The position numbers and the translations under genes were made by a program. Source: Ruania alkalisoli (lineage in GTDB: Bacteria; Actinomycetota; Actinomycetes; Actinomycetales; Beutenbergiaceae). Taken from it: DNA of 64,000 bases. The stretch spans positions 2,823,581 to 2,887,580 of the forward strand of contig NZ_CP063169.1 of NCBI RefSeq assembly GCF_014960965.1, in the 5' to 3' direction. The notes below the pieces were generated by a model. It was given only the letters and a program-made list of their open reading frames with translations, ran no database searches and was not told the origin of the DNA. Positions 8,922 to 16,616 of the stretch are shown piece by piece; positions within the stretch are counted from its first letter, which is position 1, and each line of letters starts with the position of its first letter.

Positions 8922-10433
8922 ATGACCAACGCACGCATCACTCTCGACCCGGCCTTCGCCGTCGGGCCGGTGCGCCGACGCACCTTCGGCTCCTTCGTGG
9001 AGCACCTCGGCCGCGCCGTCTACACCGGTATCCACGAACCGGACCACCCGACCGCGGACGAGAACGGCTTCCGGCAGGACGTCATCGACCTCACCCGCGA
9101 GCTCGGCGTCTCCACCGTCCGCTACCCGGGCGGCAACTTCGTCTCTGGCTACCGCTGGGAGGACGGCATCGGCCCCGTGGACCAGCGCCCCACCCGCCTC
9201 GACCTTGCGTGGCACTCCTCCGACCCCAACCACGTGGGCGTGGACGAGTTCCTGAAGTGGTCGAAGGCCTCGGGCACCGAGCCGATGATGGCCGTCAACC
9301 TCGGTACCCGCGGCGTGCAGGAGGCACTCGACATCCTCGAGTACTGCAACGTCCCCGGTGGCACCCACTACTCGGACCTACGGCGCAAGAACGGCGCCGA
9401 GGAGCCGTACCGCATCAAGATGTGGTGCCTGGGCAACGAGATGGACGGACCGTGGCAGATCGGGCACAAGACCGCCGAAGAGTACGCGCGCCTGGCCACC
9501 GAGACCGCCCGTGCGATGCGGATGATCGACCCGGCCATCGAGCTGGTGGCCTGCGGGTCCTCCGGCTCCGGGATGCCGACCTTCGGTGAGTGGGAACGGA
9601 TCGTGCTCACCGAGGCGTACGAGGACGTCGACTACATCTCGGCGCACGCCTACTACTACGAGGAGGACGGCGACCTCGCCTCCTTCCTCGCATCCGCCGT
9701 CGATATGGACCACTTCATCGACTCGGTGGCTGCCACCGCGGACGCGGTACGCGCCGCACGCAAGCTCACGAAGACGATCCACATCTCCTTCGACGAGTGG
9801 AACGTCTGGTACCAGAAGCGTGCCGAGTCCCGCCCGCCGACCGGGGACGACTGGCCGGTGGCCCCCGTCCTGCTGGAGGACCATTACAACGTCGCCGACG
9901 CCGTGGTGGTGGGGAACCTGCTCATCTCGCTGCTGCGCCACACCGACCGGGTGCACGCGGCCTCGCAGGCGCAGCTGGTCAACGTGATCGCCCCGATGAT
10001 GACCGAGCCGGGCGGCCGGGCGTGGAAGCAGACCATCTTCCACCCCTTCGCCCTGACCTCCCAGCACGCCGCCGGCCAGGTGCTTCAGCTGGCGATCGAC
10101 TCCCCGGGGCACGAGACCGCGAAGTTCGGTGAGGTCGCGGCGCTGGACGCGGTCGCCACCCACGACGCCGAGACCGGCGAGGTCGTCGTGTTCGCCGTGA
10201 ACCGCTCCACCACCGACGAGCTCACGCTTGCCGTGGACACCTCCGCCTTCGGTGACCTGCGCGTGGTCGAGGCCGTCACGTTGTCCAACCCGGACCACAC
10301 GTGGCAGGCCTCCGCCGACGACGACTCCTCCGTGGCGCCGCGGCCGAACGAGTCCGCCGCGGTCACCGGCGGTCAGCTCACCGCCGCCCTGGCGCCGGTC
10401 TCCTGGTCGATGCTGCGCCTCGCGAAGGCCTGA
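8922..10433 (+). CDS. Alpha-L-arabinofuranosidase, GH51
   Basis: A 503-residue intracellular GH51 enzyme that releases terminal arabinofuranose from arabino-oligosaccharides. The start of the TIM barrel is marked by FGSFVEHLGRAVYTGI; STVRYPGGNFVSGYRWEDGI follows at about 66-85. The acid/base Glu is in WCLGNEMDGPW (about 174) and the nucleophile Glu in SFDEWNVWY (about 290). The C-terminal beta domain is intact, and length matches the family. The ATG has GGAGAAAG 8-10 nt upstream, 39 nt after the GH27 stop. Without an adjacent importer, it must act on oligosaccharides brought in by a system such as the one at 1.3-4.3 kb or one outside the window. Confidence 0.96.
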   Translation: MTNARITLDPAFAVGPVRRRTFGSFVEHLGRAVYTGIHEPDHPTADENGFRQDVIDLTRELGVSTVRYPGGNFVSGYRWEDGIGPVDQRPTRLDLAWHSSDPNHVGVDEFLKWSKASGTEPMMAVNLGTRGVQEALDILEYCNVPGGTHYSDLRRKNGAEEPYRIKMWCLGNEMDGPWQIGHKTAEEYARLATETARAMRMIDPAIELVACGSSGSGMPTFGEWERIVLTEAYEDVDYISAHAYYYEEDGDLASFLASAVDMDHFIDSVAATADAVRAARKLTKTIHISFDEWNVWYQKRAESRPPTGDDWPVAPVLLEDHYNVADAVVVGNLLISLLRHTDRVHAASQAQLVNVIAPMMTEPGGRAWKQTIFHPFALTSQHAAGQVLQLAIDSPGHETAKFGEVAALDAVATHDAETGEVVVFAVNRSTTDELTLAVDTSAFGDLRVVEAVTLSNPDHTWQASADDDSSVAPRPNESAAVTGGQLTAALAPVSWSMLRLAKA

Positions 10434-10456
10434 CCCGTACACAAGTGACGGTCCAC

Positions 10457-10490
10457 ACCGCCTCCGTGCCACATATGGCACGGAGGCGGT
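10457..10490. terminator. Hairpin terminator after the glycosidase operon
   Basis: A perfect 14-bp inverted repeat, ACCGCCTCCGTGCC and its complement, with a 6-nt loop ACATAT. It stands between the convergent GH51 and methyltransferase genes and can serve both strands. It lacks a long U-tract, which is common for actinobacterial terminators. Confidence 0.8.
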
Positions 10491-10513
10491 CAGGGACGTC
10501 GACTCGATACTGG

Positions 10514-11320
10514 CTACACCCGGATGAGCAACTCACCGTGCGTGACGGAGAACCAGCCGTCCTCGTGCTCACCCCAGGCCCGCCACGCCTCGGCCATCTC
10601 ATCCAGCTCGTCGGCGGTCGCGAAGCCTTCCTCGAGGGCGTGGGTGGCGAAGGCGGAGCGCGTGATGCGCTCGGCCCACGAGTGGGACCACCAGAGCCGG
10701 TCGTCCTCGCCCGCATAGCACCAGATCCCGGCGCTCGGACTGACGTCCTCGAAGCCTGCCTGGTGCGCCCAGGCAAGTAGACGTCGTCCGGCATCCGCCT
10801 CGGCGCCGTGCGCCCGGGTGACCTTGTGATAGACCTCCCGCCAGCGGTCCAGGCCCGGGAACTCCGGGTACCAGCACATGGCGGCATAGTCGGCGTCCCG
10901 CACGGCGATGACGCCCCCGTGCCGGGTGACGCGCGCCATCTCCTTCAGCGCCGCCACCGGGTCCGAGAGGTGCTGCAGCACTTGATGCGCATGGACCACG
11001 TCGAAGGTGCCCTTGCTGTGGGGCAGTTCGTACACGTCACCCTGCTCGAACTCGATGTTCTCCACCCCGCGCACCTCGGCGAGTTCGGAGGCCTTGAGCA
11101 ACACATCCTGCGACCGGTCGAGCCCGAGCACCCGACCCGGGTTGACCCGCTCGGCAAGCCCGACGGTGATCGTGCCGGGACCGCACCCGACGTCGAGCAC
11201 GTCCTGCCCGCGCTCGAGCAGGGGCAGCAGATAGGCAGCCGAGTTCTCGGCTGTCCGCCAGCCGTGGGAGGCGAGCACACTTTCGTGATGCCCGTGCGTG
11301 TAAGTGTCGACGCTGCCCAT
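10514..11320 (-). CDS. Class I SAM-dependent methyltransferase
   Basis: A 268-residue methyltransferase. The SAM-binding motif I is DVLDVGCGPGTITVGLAERV (about residues 42-60), motif II includes VLGLDRSQDV, and the acidic/aromatic post-motif FDVVHAHQVLQHLSDP follows. The N-terminal YTHGHHESVL and WRTAENSAAYLLPLL are typical of a conserved actinobacterial subgroup of unknown substrate. I choose the ATG at 11320 because TACACT lies exactly 6 nt before it, giving a leaderless mRNA; an in-frame GTG at 11353 has no ribosome site. It is a single gene. Confidence 0.88.
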   Translation of the reverse strand: MGSVDTYTHGHHESVLASHGWRTAENSAAYLLPLLERGQDVLDVGCGPGTITVGLAERVNPGRVLGLDRSQDVLLKASELAEVRGVENIEFEQGDVYELPHSKGTFDVVHAHQVLQHLSDPVAALKEMARVTRHGGVIAVRDADYAAMCWYPEFPGLDRWREVYHKVTRAHGAEADAGRRLLAWAHQAGFEDVSPSAGIWCYAGEDDRLWWSHSWAERITRSAFATHALEEGFATADELDEMAEAWRAWGEHEDGWFSVTHGELLIRV

Positions 11321-11326
11321 GTCGAG

Positions 11327-11332
11327 AGTGTA
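11327..11332 (-). promoter_or_regulatory. -10 element of a leaderless methyltransferase transcript
   Basis: TACACT on the minus strand, 6 nt from the ATG, with no Shine-Dalgarno sequence between. Assigned by position and sequence only. Confidence 0.5.
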
Positions 11333-11415
11333 GACCGGTACGTTCGCGCTCACCTGGCGAGGAGGACGGTGAGAACTCCCCTCCCGGCCCGGGCCGAACC
11401 GTCAGCAGCACTCGG

Positions 11416-11421
11416 TAGCCT
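11416..11421 (+). promoter_or_regulatory. -10 element of a leaderless transcript
   Basis: TAGCCT, 6 nt before the GTG of the membrane acyltransferase-like gene, with no ribosome site between. Confidence 0.5.
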
Positions 11422-11427
11422 GGGCCG

Positions 11428-12600
11428 GTGAGCGATCAACGCACCCGCATCGTCGGGGTCGACACCGCCCGGGGCCTGGCCGTGCTCGGCATGTTCGTCG
11501 CCCACCTCGGTCTGGAGCGGGAGGTCGGGCTGATCACCCCGACCGGCTGGTTCTTCGTGGCCGACGGGCGCCCCTCAGCCCTGTTCGCGATGCTCGCCGG
11601 GGTCGGGCTGGCATTCATGACCCGCCGCGCCGCCGCCTCCGGCGACCCAGTGGAGTGGAGTCGGCAACGCACCCGTATCCTCAAACGATCCGGCATCCTC
11701 TACGCCTTCGGGTGGGTGCTGACGTTCCTGCTCACTCCGGTGGCGGTGATCCTGCCGTCCTATGCGGTGATGTTCGTGCTCGCGCTGCCGTTCCTGCGCC
11801 TGCGCACGCCAGCCCTCCTCGGCTGGGCGGCTGCGGTGCTGACGATCGCGCCGCTGCCGGTGCTGGCCGTGCGGCAGGCGATCGGCGAAGGGTCCGGCTT
11901 GCGGGCGGTGCCGATCGCCGGGGAGCTGCTCACCGGCTACTACCCGGCGATCGTGTGGCTCGCGTACTTGCTCATCGGGATCGCCGTCGGGCGAGCCAAC
12001 CTGCGCTCGGTCACGGTGCAGATCAGCCTCGTGCTGCTCGGCACGGCCGCCGCCCTCGCCGGCTACGGTGCCGGCGCCTTCCTCACCTCCCTCACCAACG
12101 ATCCGGACTCGCTAGCCGCGATGCTGGTGAGCATCGACCCGCACGCCGACTCCGGGGTGGAGATGCTCGGCAACGTCGGGGTCGCCGTCGCGGTGACGGG
12201 TCTGATGCTGCTGATCACACGCCCGGGGGCGCTGCGCATCTTGCTCACCCCGGTCAGCGCCACCGGAGCGATGTCGCTGACCGTATACAGCCTCCACATC
12301 ATCTACATCCGCATCCTCGGCAACGACGCCGTCTGGTACCCGGAGTCGAACTGGCCGCTGATCTGGCTGATCGTCGGGACGTTCGTGTTCGCGACCGCAT
12401 GGCAGCTCACCCTCGGTAAGGGGCCGTTCGAGCGGGCGATGAGCGCCTTGATCCGCACCGAGCGTGCGCCGAGGCAGCCTCCCCCGCCTCACCCGTACCC
12501 ACCAGTCCAGCAGCACCCGCCAGTCCAGCACCACACTGCGCCCCAGTACCTCCCGCCCACGCCACCCCAGTACCGCCCGCCTCCGCCACCCCACCCATGA
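11428..12600 (+). CDS. DUF1624/DUF418-type multi-pass membrane protein (acyltransferase-like)
   Basis: A 390-residue polytopic protein with roughly nine membrane segments. It opens with RIVGVDTARGLAVLGMFVAHLG, the signature of the DUF1624 (heparan-alpha-glucosaminide N-acetyltransferase-like)/DUF418 group, and carries the late motif MSLTVYSLHIIYI. Members are thought to transfer acyl groups across the membrane, but the substrate here is unknown. The last ~45 residues form a cytoplasmic or external tail rich in Pro, His and Gln, probably disordered. The GTG is 6 nt from TAGCCT. Its TGA overlaps the ATG of the next gene, so the two are coupled. Confidence 0.85.
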   Translation: MSDQRTRIVGVDTARGLAVLGMFVAHLGLEREVGLITPTGWFFVADGRPSALFAMLAGVGLAFMTRRAAASGDPVEWSRQRTRILKRSGILYAFGWVLTFLLTPVAVILPSYAVMFVLALPFLRLRTPALLGWAAAVLTIAPLPVLAVRQAIGEGSGLRAVPIAGELLTGYYPAIVWLAYLLIGIAVGRANLRSVTVQISLVLLGTAAALAGYGAGAFLTSLTNDPDSLAAMLVSIDPHADSGVEMLGNVGVAVAVTGLMLLITRPGALRILLTPVSATGAMSLTVYSLHIIYIRILGNDAVWYPESNWPLIWLIVGTFVFATAWQLTLGKGPFERAMSALIRTERAPRQPPPPHPYPPVQQHPPVQHHTAPQYLPPTPPQYRPPPPPHP

Positions 12601-13472
12601 CGACCGTCCTCACCCCCACCCAGTGGCACCCGCTCGCCGAGGCGCACGCCGAACGGGCCGATGCCCTCACCCGCGACTACCGCGAGCGCCGCCAGGCCCA
12701 GCAACGCCATCCGGTCGAGGACTTCCTGTTCACCTACTACCCCACCAAACCGGCCCAACTGCGGATCTGGCACCCGGGCGCCGGCCGCGCCCTGGCCGAG
12801 GCTCCCGAGCACGCTCGACGGCGCTGGTACTCCTCCCGTGACGGTGCGGTGACCCTGAACGAGCGAGCGTTCCTCGCCGAGCGAGGTGACGCTGTCCGGT
12901 TCGTGCACGACCTGGTCAGCCGCACCCGCGCCCGGCCGGCCCGGCTGAGCTGTTTCGGCCTGCACGAGTGGGCGATGGTGTACCGCACCGAGGAGGTGCG
13001 GCATGCGCAGGTGCCGCTGCGGCTGGGCGCTGCGGGCACCGATGAGGTGGTGCGATCGCACTCGCTGCGGTGCACCCATTTCGACGCCTTCCGGTTCTTC
13101 ACCGTCCCGGCGATCCCACGCAACGAACGTAGACTCACCCGCACCGACCAGGCGGCGCTGGAGCAGCCGGGATGCCTGCACGCGAACATGGACGTCTACA
13201 AGTGGGCGATGAAGCTCGGGCCCGCCGTTCCAGGTGAGCTGCTGCTGGACGCCTTCGCGCTGGCCCGGGACATCCGCGCTCTGGATATGCGCGCCTCGCC
13301 CTATGATCTGCGGGACTGGGGCTATGAACCGGTCCCGATCGAGACGGCGGACGGGAAGGCGACCTACGTCGCGGCCCAGCGGGAGTTCGCGGAGCGGGCG
13401 AACCGCCTGCGGGACAGAGTGCTGGAGGTCACGTCGTCGCTCCTGCGCACAGCGGCGACGACTCCTGGGTAG
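12597..13472 (+). CDS. Conserved hypothetical protein, often named 3-methyladenine DNA glycosylase in actinobacteria
   Basis: A 291-residue soluble protein with conserved blocks HPVEDFLFTYY (about 40-50), WHPGAGRALA, FGLHEWAMVYR (about 121) and RCTHFDAFRFFTVPA (about 157). Homologues across actinobacteria carry the name 3-methyladenine DNA glycosylase, but I see no helix-hairpin-helix Gly/Pro-Asp motif of the AlkA type, so that name should be held loosely. Its start is coupled to the upstream membrane protein by an ATGA overlap, and nothing in the context points to DNA repair. Confidence 0.75.
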   Translation: MTTVLTPTQWHPLAEAHAERADALTRDYRERRQAQQRHPVEDFLFTYYPTKPAQLRIWHPGAGRALAEAPEHARRRWYSSRDGAVTLNERAFLAERGDAVRFVHDLVSRTRARPARLSCFGLHEWAMVYRTEEVRHAQVPLRLGAAGTDEVVRSHSLRCTHFDAFRFFTVPAIPRNERRLTRTDQAALEQPGCLHANMDVYKWAMKLGPAVPGELLLDAFALARDIRALDMRASPYDLRDWGYEPVPIETADGKATYVAAQREFAERANRLRDRVLEVTSSLLRTAATTPG

Positions 13473-13520
13473 AGTGACGGCACCCCAGTGAGGGGCCCGA
13501 GGGGAAGGGGAACCGGGGCG

Positions 13521-16500
13521 GTGCGGAGCGGATCGTGGCGGTGGCCTCGTACGCGCGCCCAGCTGCCATTGATCGCGCTCCTGGCCGCGATGTCCATGCT
13601 CGTCACCCTCACCGTGGCGGGGACGCTGACCTACCTGACGATCGCCTCCACCGCCGCGGTCAGGCAGGTGATGGAGCAGGCATCACCCGAGGCCGCCGGT
13701 GTGACGCTGCAAACCCGCCTCGCCGACGACGCCACGGGACAGGACGAGCTGCTGCACGAGACGGTGACCGGTCTGCTGCCGGCGGCCGTGGTGTACCGCT
13801 CGGTGTCGACGCCGGAGCTGGACGTTCAGGATGCCGGCTCGGGGACGGCCGTAGTGCTGGCTACGGATCAGCACGCCCGTGAAGGTGGTGAGCTGACGGC
13901 CGGCGCGTGGCCCGCCACACCCGGCGAGGGGGTACTTCACGCCGATGCTGCGCGAGCCGCCGGGTTGGAGGTCGGCGATACGTTCGCCGTCGGTGCGCAG
14001 GCGCTCCCGATTCGCATCACGGGGCTGTGGCAACCGGACGATCCAGCCGCGGCACGCTGGGCAGGTGACGTACTCACGGCCGAGGGTCTCGACCCGGTTC
14101 GCCCGCACACCGTCGGGCCGGTGTTCCTGCCAAGTCTGGATCTCGTCGACGTCACTCCCCTGGTGCGCTGGGTGATCACGCCGGCGCCCGACCTCGAGCC
14201 GGCCGATCTCGACGGGTGGCAGTCCGGTCTCGCCGAGCTGCGCGAGGTCGTCGACGAGACCGAGGTGCCCGTCCGCGGGCTCATCGTCGAGGGCTCGCTG
14301 GCCCAGACTGTGACCGACACCGCGAACGGTCTGATCGCGGTGCGCACGGCCGCCGCCGTCCCGTTGGTGATCGTGGGGGCGGTCTCCCTGGTGGCGCTCT
14401 GGCAGCTCGCCGGGCTGCTGGGACTGCTGCGTGCGCCGGAAAGTCGGCTGCTGCTGACCCGGGGCGCCTCCCGGCGCCAGTTGCGGACCGCCGCTCTCAT
14501 CGAGTCCGCCGGGGTCACCGGTCTCGGCGCGGCCATCGGCACCGGGGTGACGCTCGCGCTCGCAGGAGATCGTGGCGATGACGCAACCGCAGTGGTGCTG
14601 CTGGTGGCAGCGGGGGTCTGCCTCGTGGTGACCGCGGTGCTCGTCACTGTGCAGCTGAGCGCCCTGACCATCCATGACGATGCGGCTGTCGTGAGTGGAC
14701 GGCGCCGCCCGGTGCTGGCCGGCAGCGCTGTCATTTTGCTCATTGGAGCCGCGACGTTCAGCATGTGGCGGTTCGCGCGGAACGGGTCGGCGCTGGTTCC
14801 GGGGACGTCCCGGGTCGATCCCCTGGCCGTGAGCGCCCCTGCCTTGATGTTGCTGGCGGCCGCCTTGCTGGCACTCGCGCTGGCCGCCCCGCTCACCCGG
14901 GGGTGGGCGCGCTGGGCGAGCCGGCGCCCGGGATACTCCCCGGTCAGTGAAGCGCGCCAGGTGGCCCGTCACCTCCCGGTGCTCGCCGCGCCGGTGGTGC
15001 TGGTGATCCTGGCGAGCGCGGTCGCCACGATGGCGGCGGCGTACTCGGGCACCTCCGAGACGTTGCGCACAGTCTCGGCCGGGGTCGCCAGTGGTGCGGA
15101 CGTCCGGGTCCGCCTCGCCGACAGTTCCGGAGACGAGACCGTCGGGGTGAGCCGGTACGCCGACCTCGACGGGGTCACCCAGGCCAGCGGGGTTCTCACC
15201 ACCGCAGTGCGGCAGGAGGATTCGCCGGGCACGCTCACAGCCCTACCGGTCGCGCAGAGCAGTGTCATCGCGGCACCTGAAGCGCTCGTGAACCCGGTGG
15301 AGATCGCTGAGTCCCTCGCACCCCATCCGGATACTCTCGCCGGGCCGGAGGTCGCAGGCATCGTCGAGGGCAACCTGACCGTCTCGACGACCACGACCGG
15401 ACCGGACATGTCGATGTTCGCCTACCCGTCGGCCCGTCAGGTCTGGCTCGAGCTCGTCCTCTGGAACGGTACGGAGGCGGTGACGGTGCGTTCCGAACGT
15501 GTCAGTGACACCCCTGATGACGGTGCCACGTCCACGGGTTCGGTCGGTATCGAGGTGCCCGACGGCGCGTGGCAGGTGGTGGCGCTTGACGTCCAGTTGG
15601 CGGCGCAGTTCGCGCAGACGCGGTACGAAGTCGAGGTGGCCGAGCTGCGCTCCGGTGATGTCGATCTCGGCGCGGCGCTCTCCTCGTGGGACCCGGCGAC
15701 GCTCCCACTGGCCGGCGAGGGATCGATGCTCGCCGCGGACGCGCGGCCGTTGACGCTCACCGCCGAGGTCGGGCTCCTCTACAGCGGCGATTTCGTCCGC
15801 CCCGGCACGGTGACCGTCCGCGCGATGCCGCCACCGCCATCGGGCACCGGTGACGGCCTGCCTGTGCTGGTGACCCCCGGCTGGTCGCAGGCCATCCTCC
15901 CCTCCGGCGCGGACGTGACGATCGCGGGCACGCAGCTGCGGTTGCGCGCTGCCGGCGAGATCGCCGTGCTCCCGGGCTCCGTCAGCCATCCACGCGGCGT
16001 CCTTGCGGATCTGGCCGGTTTGCAGGAGGCACTGCTGCGCGGTGGCGGGTCGGCGCAACCGGTGAGCGAGGTCTGGCTGGCAGCGGGCGCCCCGGCGGAG
16101 GTCAAGGCTCCGGCGGCTGCACTGGCCGGCCCCCGCGCCGAGGTGACGACGGCGGATACGGCACGGGGGACGGACCCTGTCGCGGCCCCCGCACGCATCG
16201 TGTTCTGGCTGGCCGCTGCGGGGGCCTTGCTGCTGATGGTTCCCGCGGTGGCAGCGGTCGCCACAGCGCAGGCCACCGCCCGCCGCGGGGAGGTTGTGGT
16301 GCTGCGCGCCGTCGGGGTGGGTTCGGCACAGCAGGCCGCCTCCCGCCGCAGGGAGCTGCTGGCGGCTCAGCTGAGCGCTATCGCCGCCGGTGCGGTGGCC
16401 GGGCTGGGGACGGCAGCGCTGATGATGCCTGACTTGGTGCGCGCGACCACCCCGCAAGTCACCGCGGCCCTTCCGTTGCCGGTACGGCTGGACATGGCCG

Positions 16501-16616
16501 GTGGGGCGATCCTGCTGGCCGTCATCACGTCGGTGGTGGTCGCCGTCTCGTTCTGGTACGGACACCGGGTGCGCGCTCAGGTGCTCGACACCACGTGGCG
16601 GGAGGAGGTGCGATGA
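13521..16616 (+). CDS. FtsX-like ABC transporter permease (large, double-module)
   Basis: A permease of about 1031 residues with around ten predicted membrane segments. An N-terminal anchor is followed by a large extracytoplasmic domain (~50-280), a block of six helices containing the FtsX-type LLLTRGASRRQLRTAALIES segment, a second extracytoplasmic domain (~530-880) and three C-terminal helices. This is a duplicated MacB/LolC-like plan. GGGGAAGGGG upstream supports the GTG at 13521; an in-frame GTG at 13488 is the alternative. Its TGA overlaps the ATG of the next permease. With the two ATPases downstream it should form a mechanotransmission-type exporter or lipoprotein/peptide extruder; cargo unknown. 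Confidence 0.88.
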   Translation: MRSGSWRWPRTRAQLPLIALLAAMSMLVTLTVAGTLTYLTIASTAAVRQVMEQASPEAAGVTLQTRLADDATGQDELLHETVTGLLPAAVVYRSVSTPELDVQDAGSGTAVVLATDQHAREGGELTAGAWPATPGEGVLHADAARAAGLEVGDTFAVGAQALPIRITGLWQPDDPAAARWAGDVLTAEGLDPVRPHTVGPVFLPSLDLVDVTPLVRWVITPAPDLEPADLDGWQSGLAELREVVDETEVPVRGLIVEGSLAQTVTDTANGLIAVRTAAAVPLVIVGAVSLVALWQLAGLLGLLRAPESRLLLTRGASRRQLRTAALIESAGVTGLGAAIGTGVTLALAGDRGDDATAVVLLVAAGVCLVVTAVLVTVQLSALTIHDDAAVVSGRRRPVLAGSAVILLIGAATFSMWRFARNGSALVPGTSRVDPLAVSAPALMLLAAALLALALAAPLTRGWARWASRRPGYSPVSEARQVARHLPVLAAPVVLVILASAVATMAAAYSGTSETLRTVSAGVASGADVRVRLADSSGDETVGVSRYADLDGVTQASGVLTTAVRQEDSPGTLTALPVAQSSVIAAPEALVNPVEIAESLAPHPDTLAGPEVAGIVEGNLTVSTTTTGPDMSMFAYPSARQVWLELVLWNGTEAVTVRSERVSDTPDDGATSTGSVGIEVPDGAWQVVALDVQLAAQFAQTRYEVEVAELRSGDVDLGAALSSWDPATLPLAGEGSMLAADARPLTLTAEVGLLYSGDFVRPGTVTVRAMPPPPSGTGDGLPVLVTPGWSQAILPSGADVTIAGTQLRLRAAGEIAVLPGSVSHPRGVLADLAGLQEALLRGGGSAQPVSEVWLAAGAPAEVKAPAAALAGPRAEVTTADTARGTDPVAAPARIVFWLAAAGALLLMVPAVAAVATAQATARRGEVVVLRAVGVGSAQQAASRRRELLAAQLSAIAAGAVAGLGTAALMMPDLVRATTPQVTAALPLPVRLDMAGGAILLAVITSVVVAVSFWYGHRVRAQVLDTTWREEVR

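Noticed and set aside
13683-14972. A 429-codon open frame on the minus strand
   Set aside because: Antisense to the first FtsX-type permease, whose membrane segments and external domains are coherent on the plus strand.
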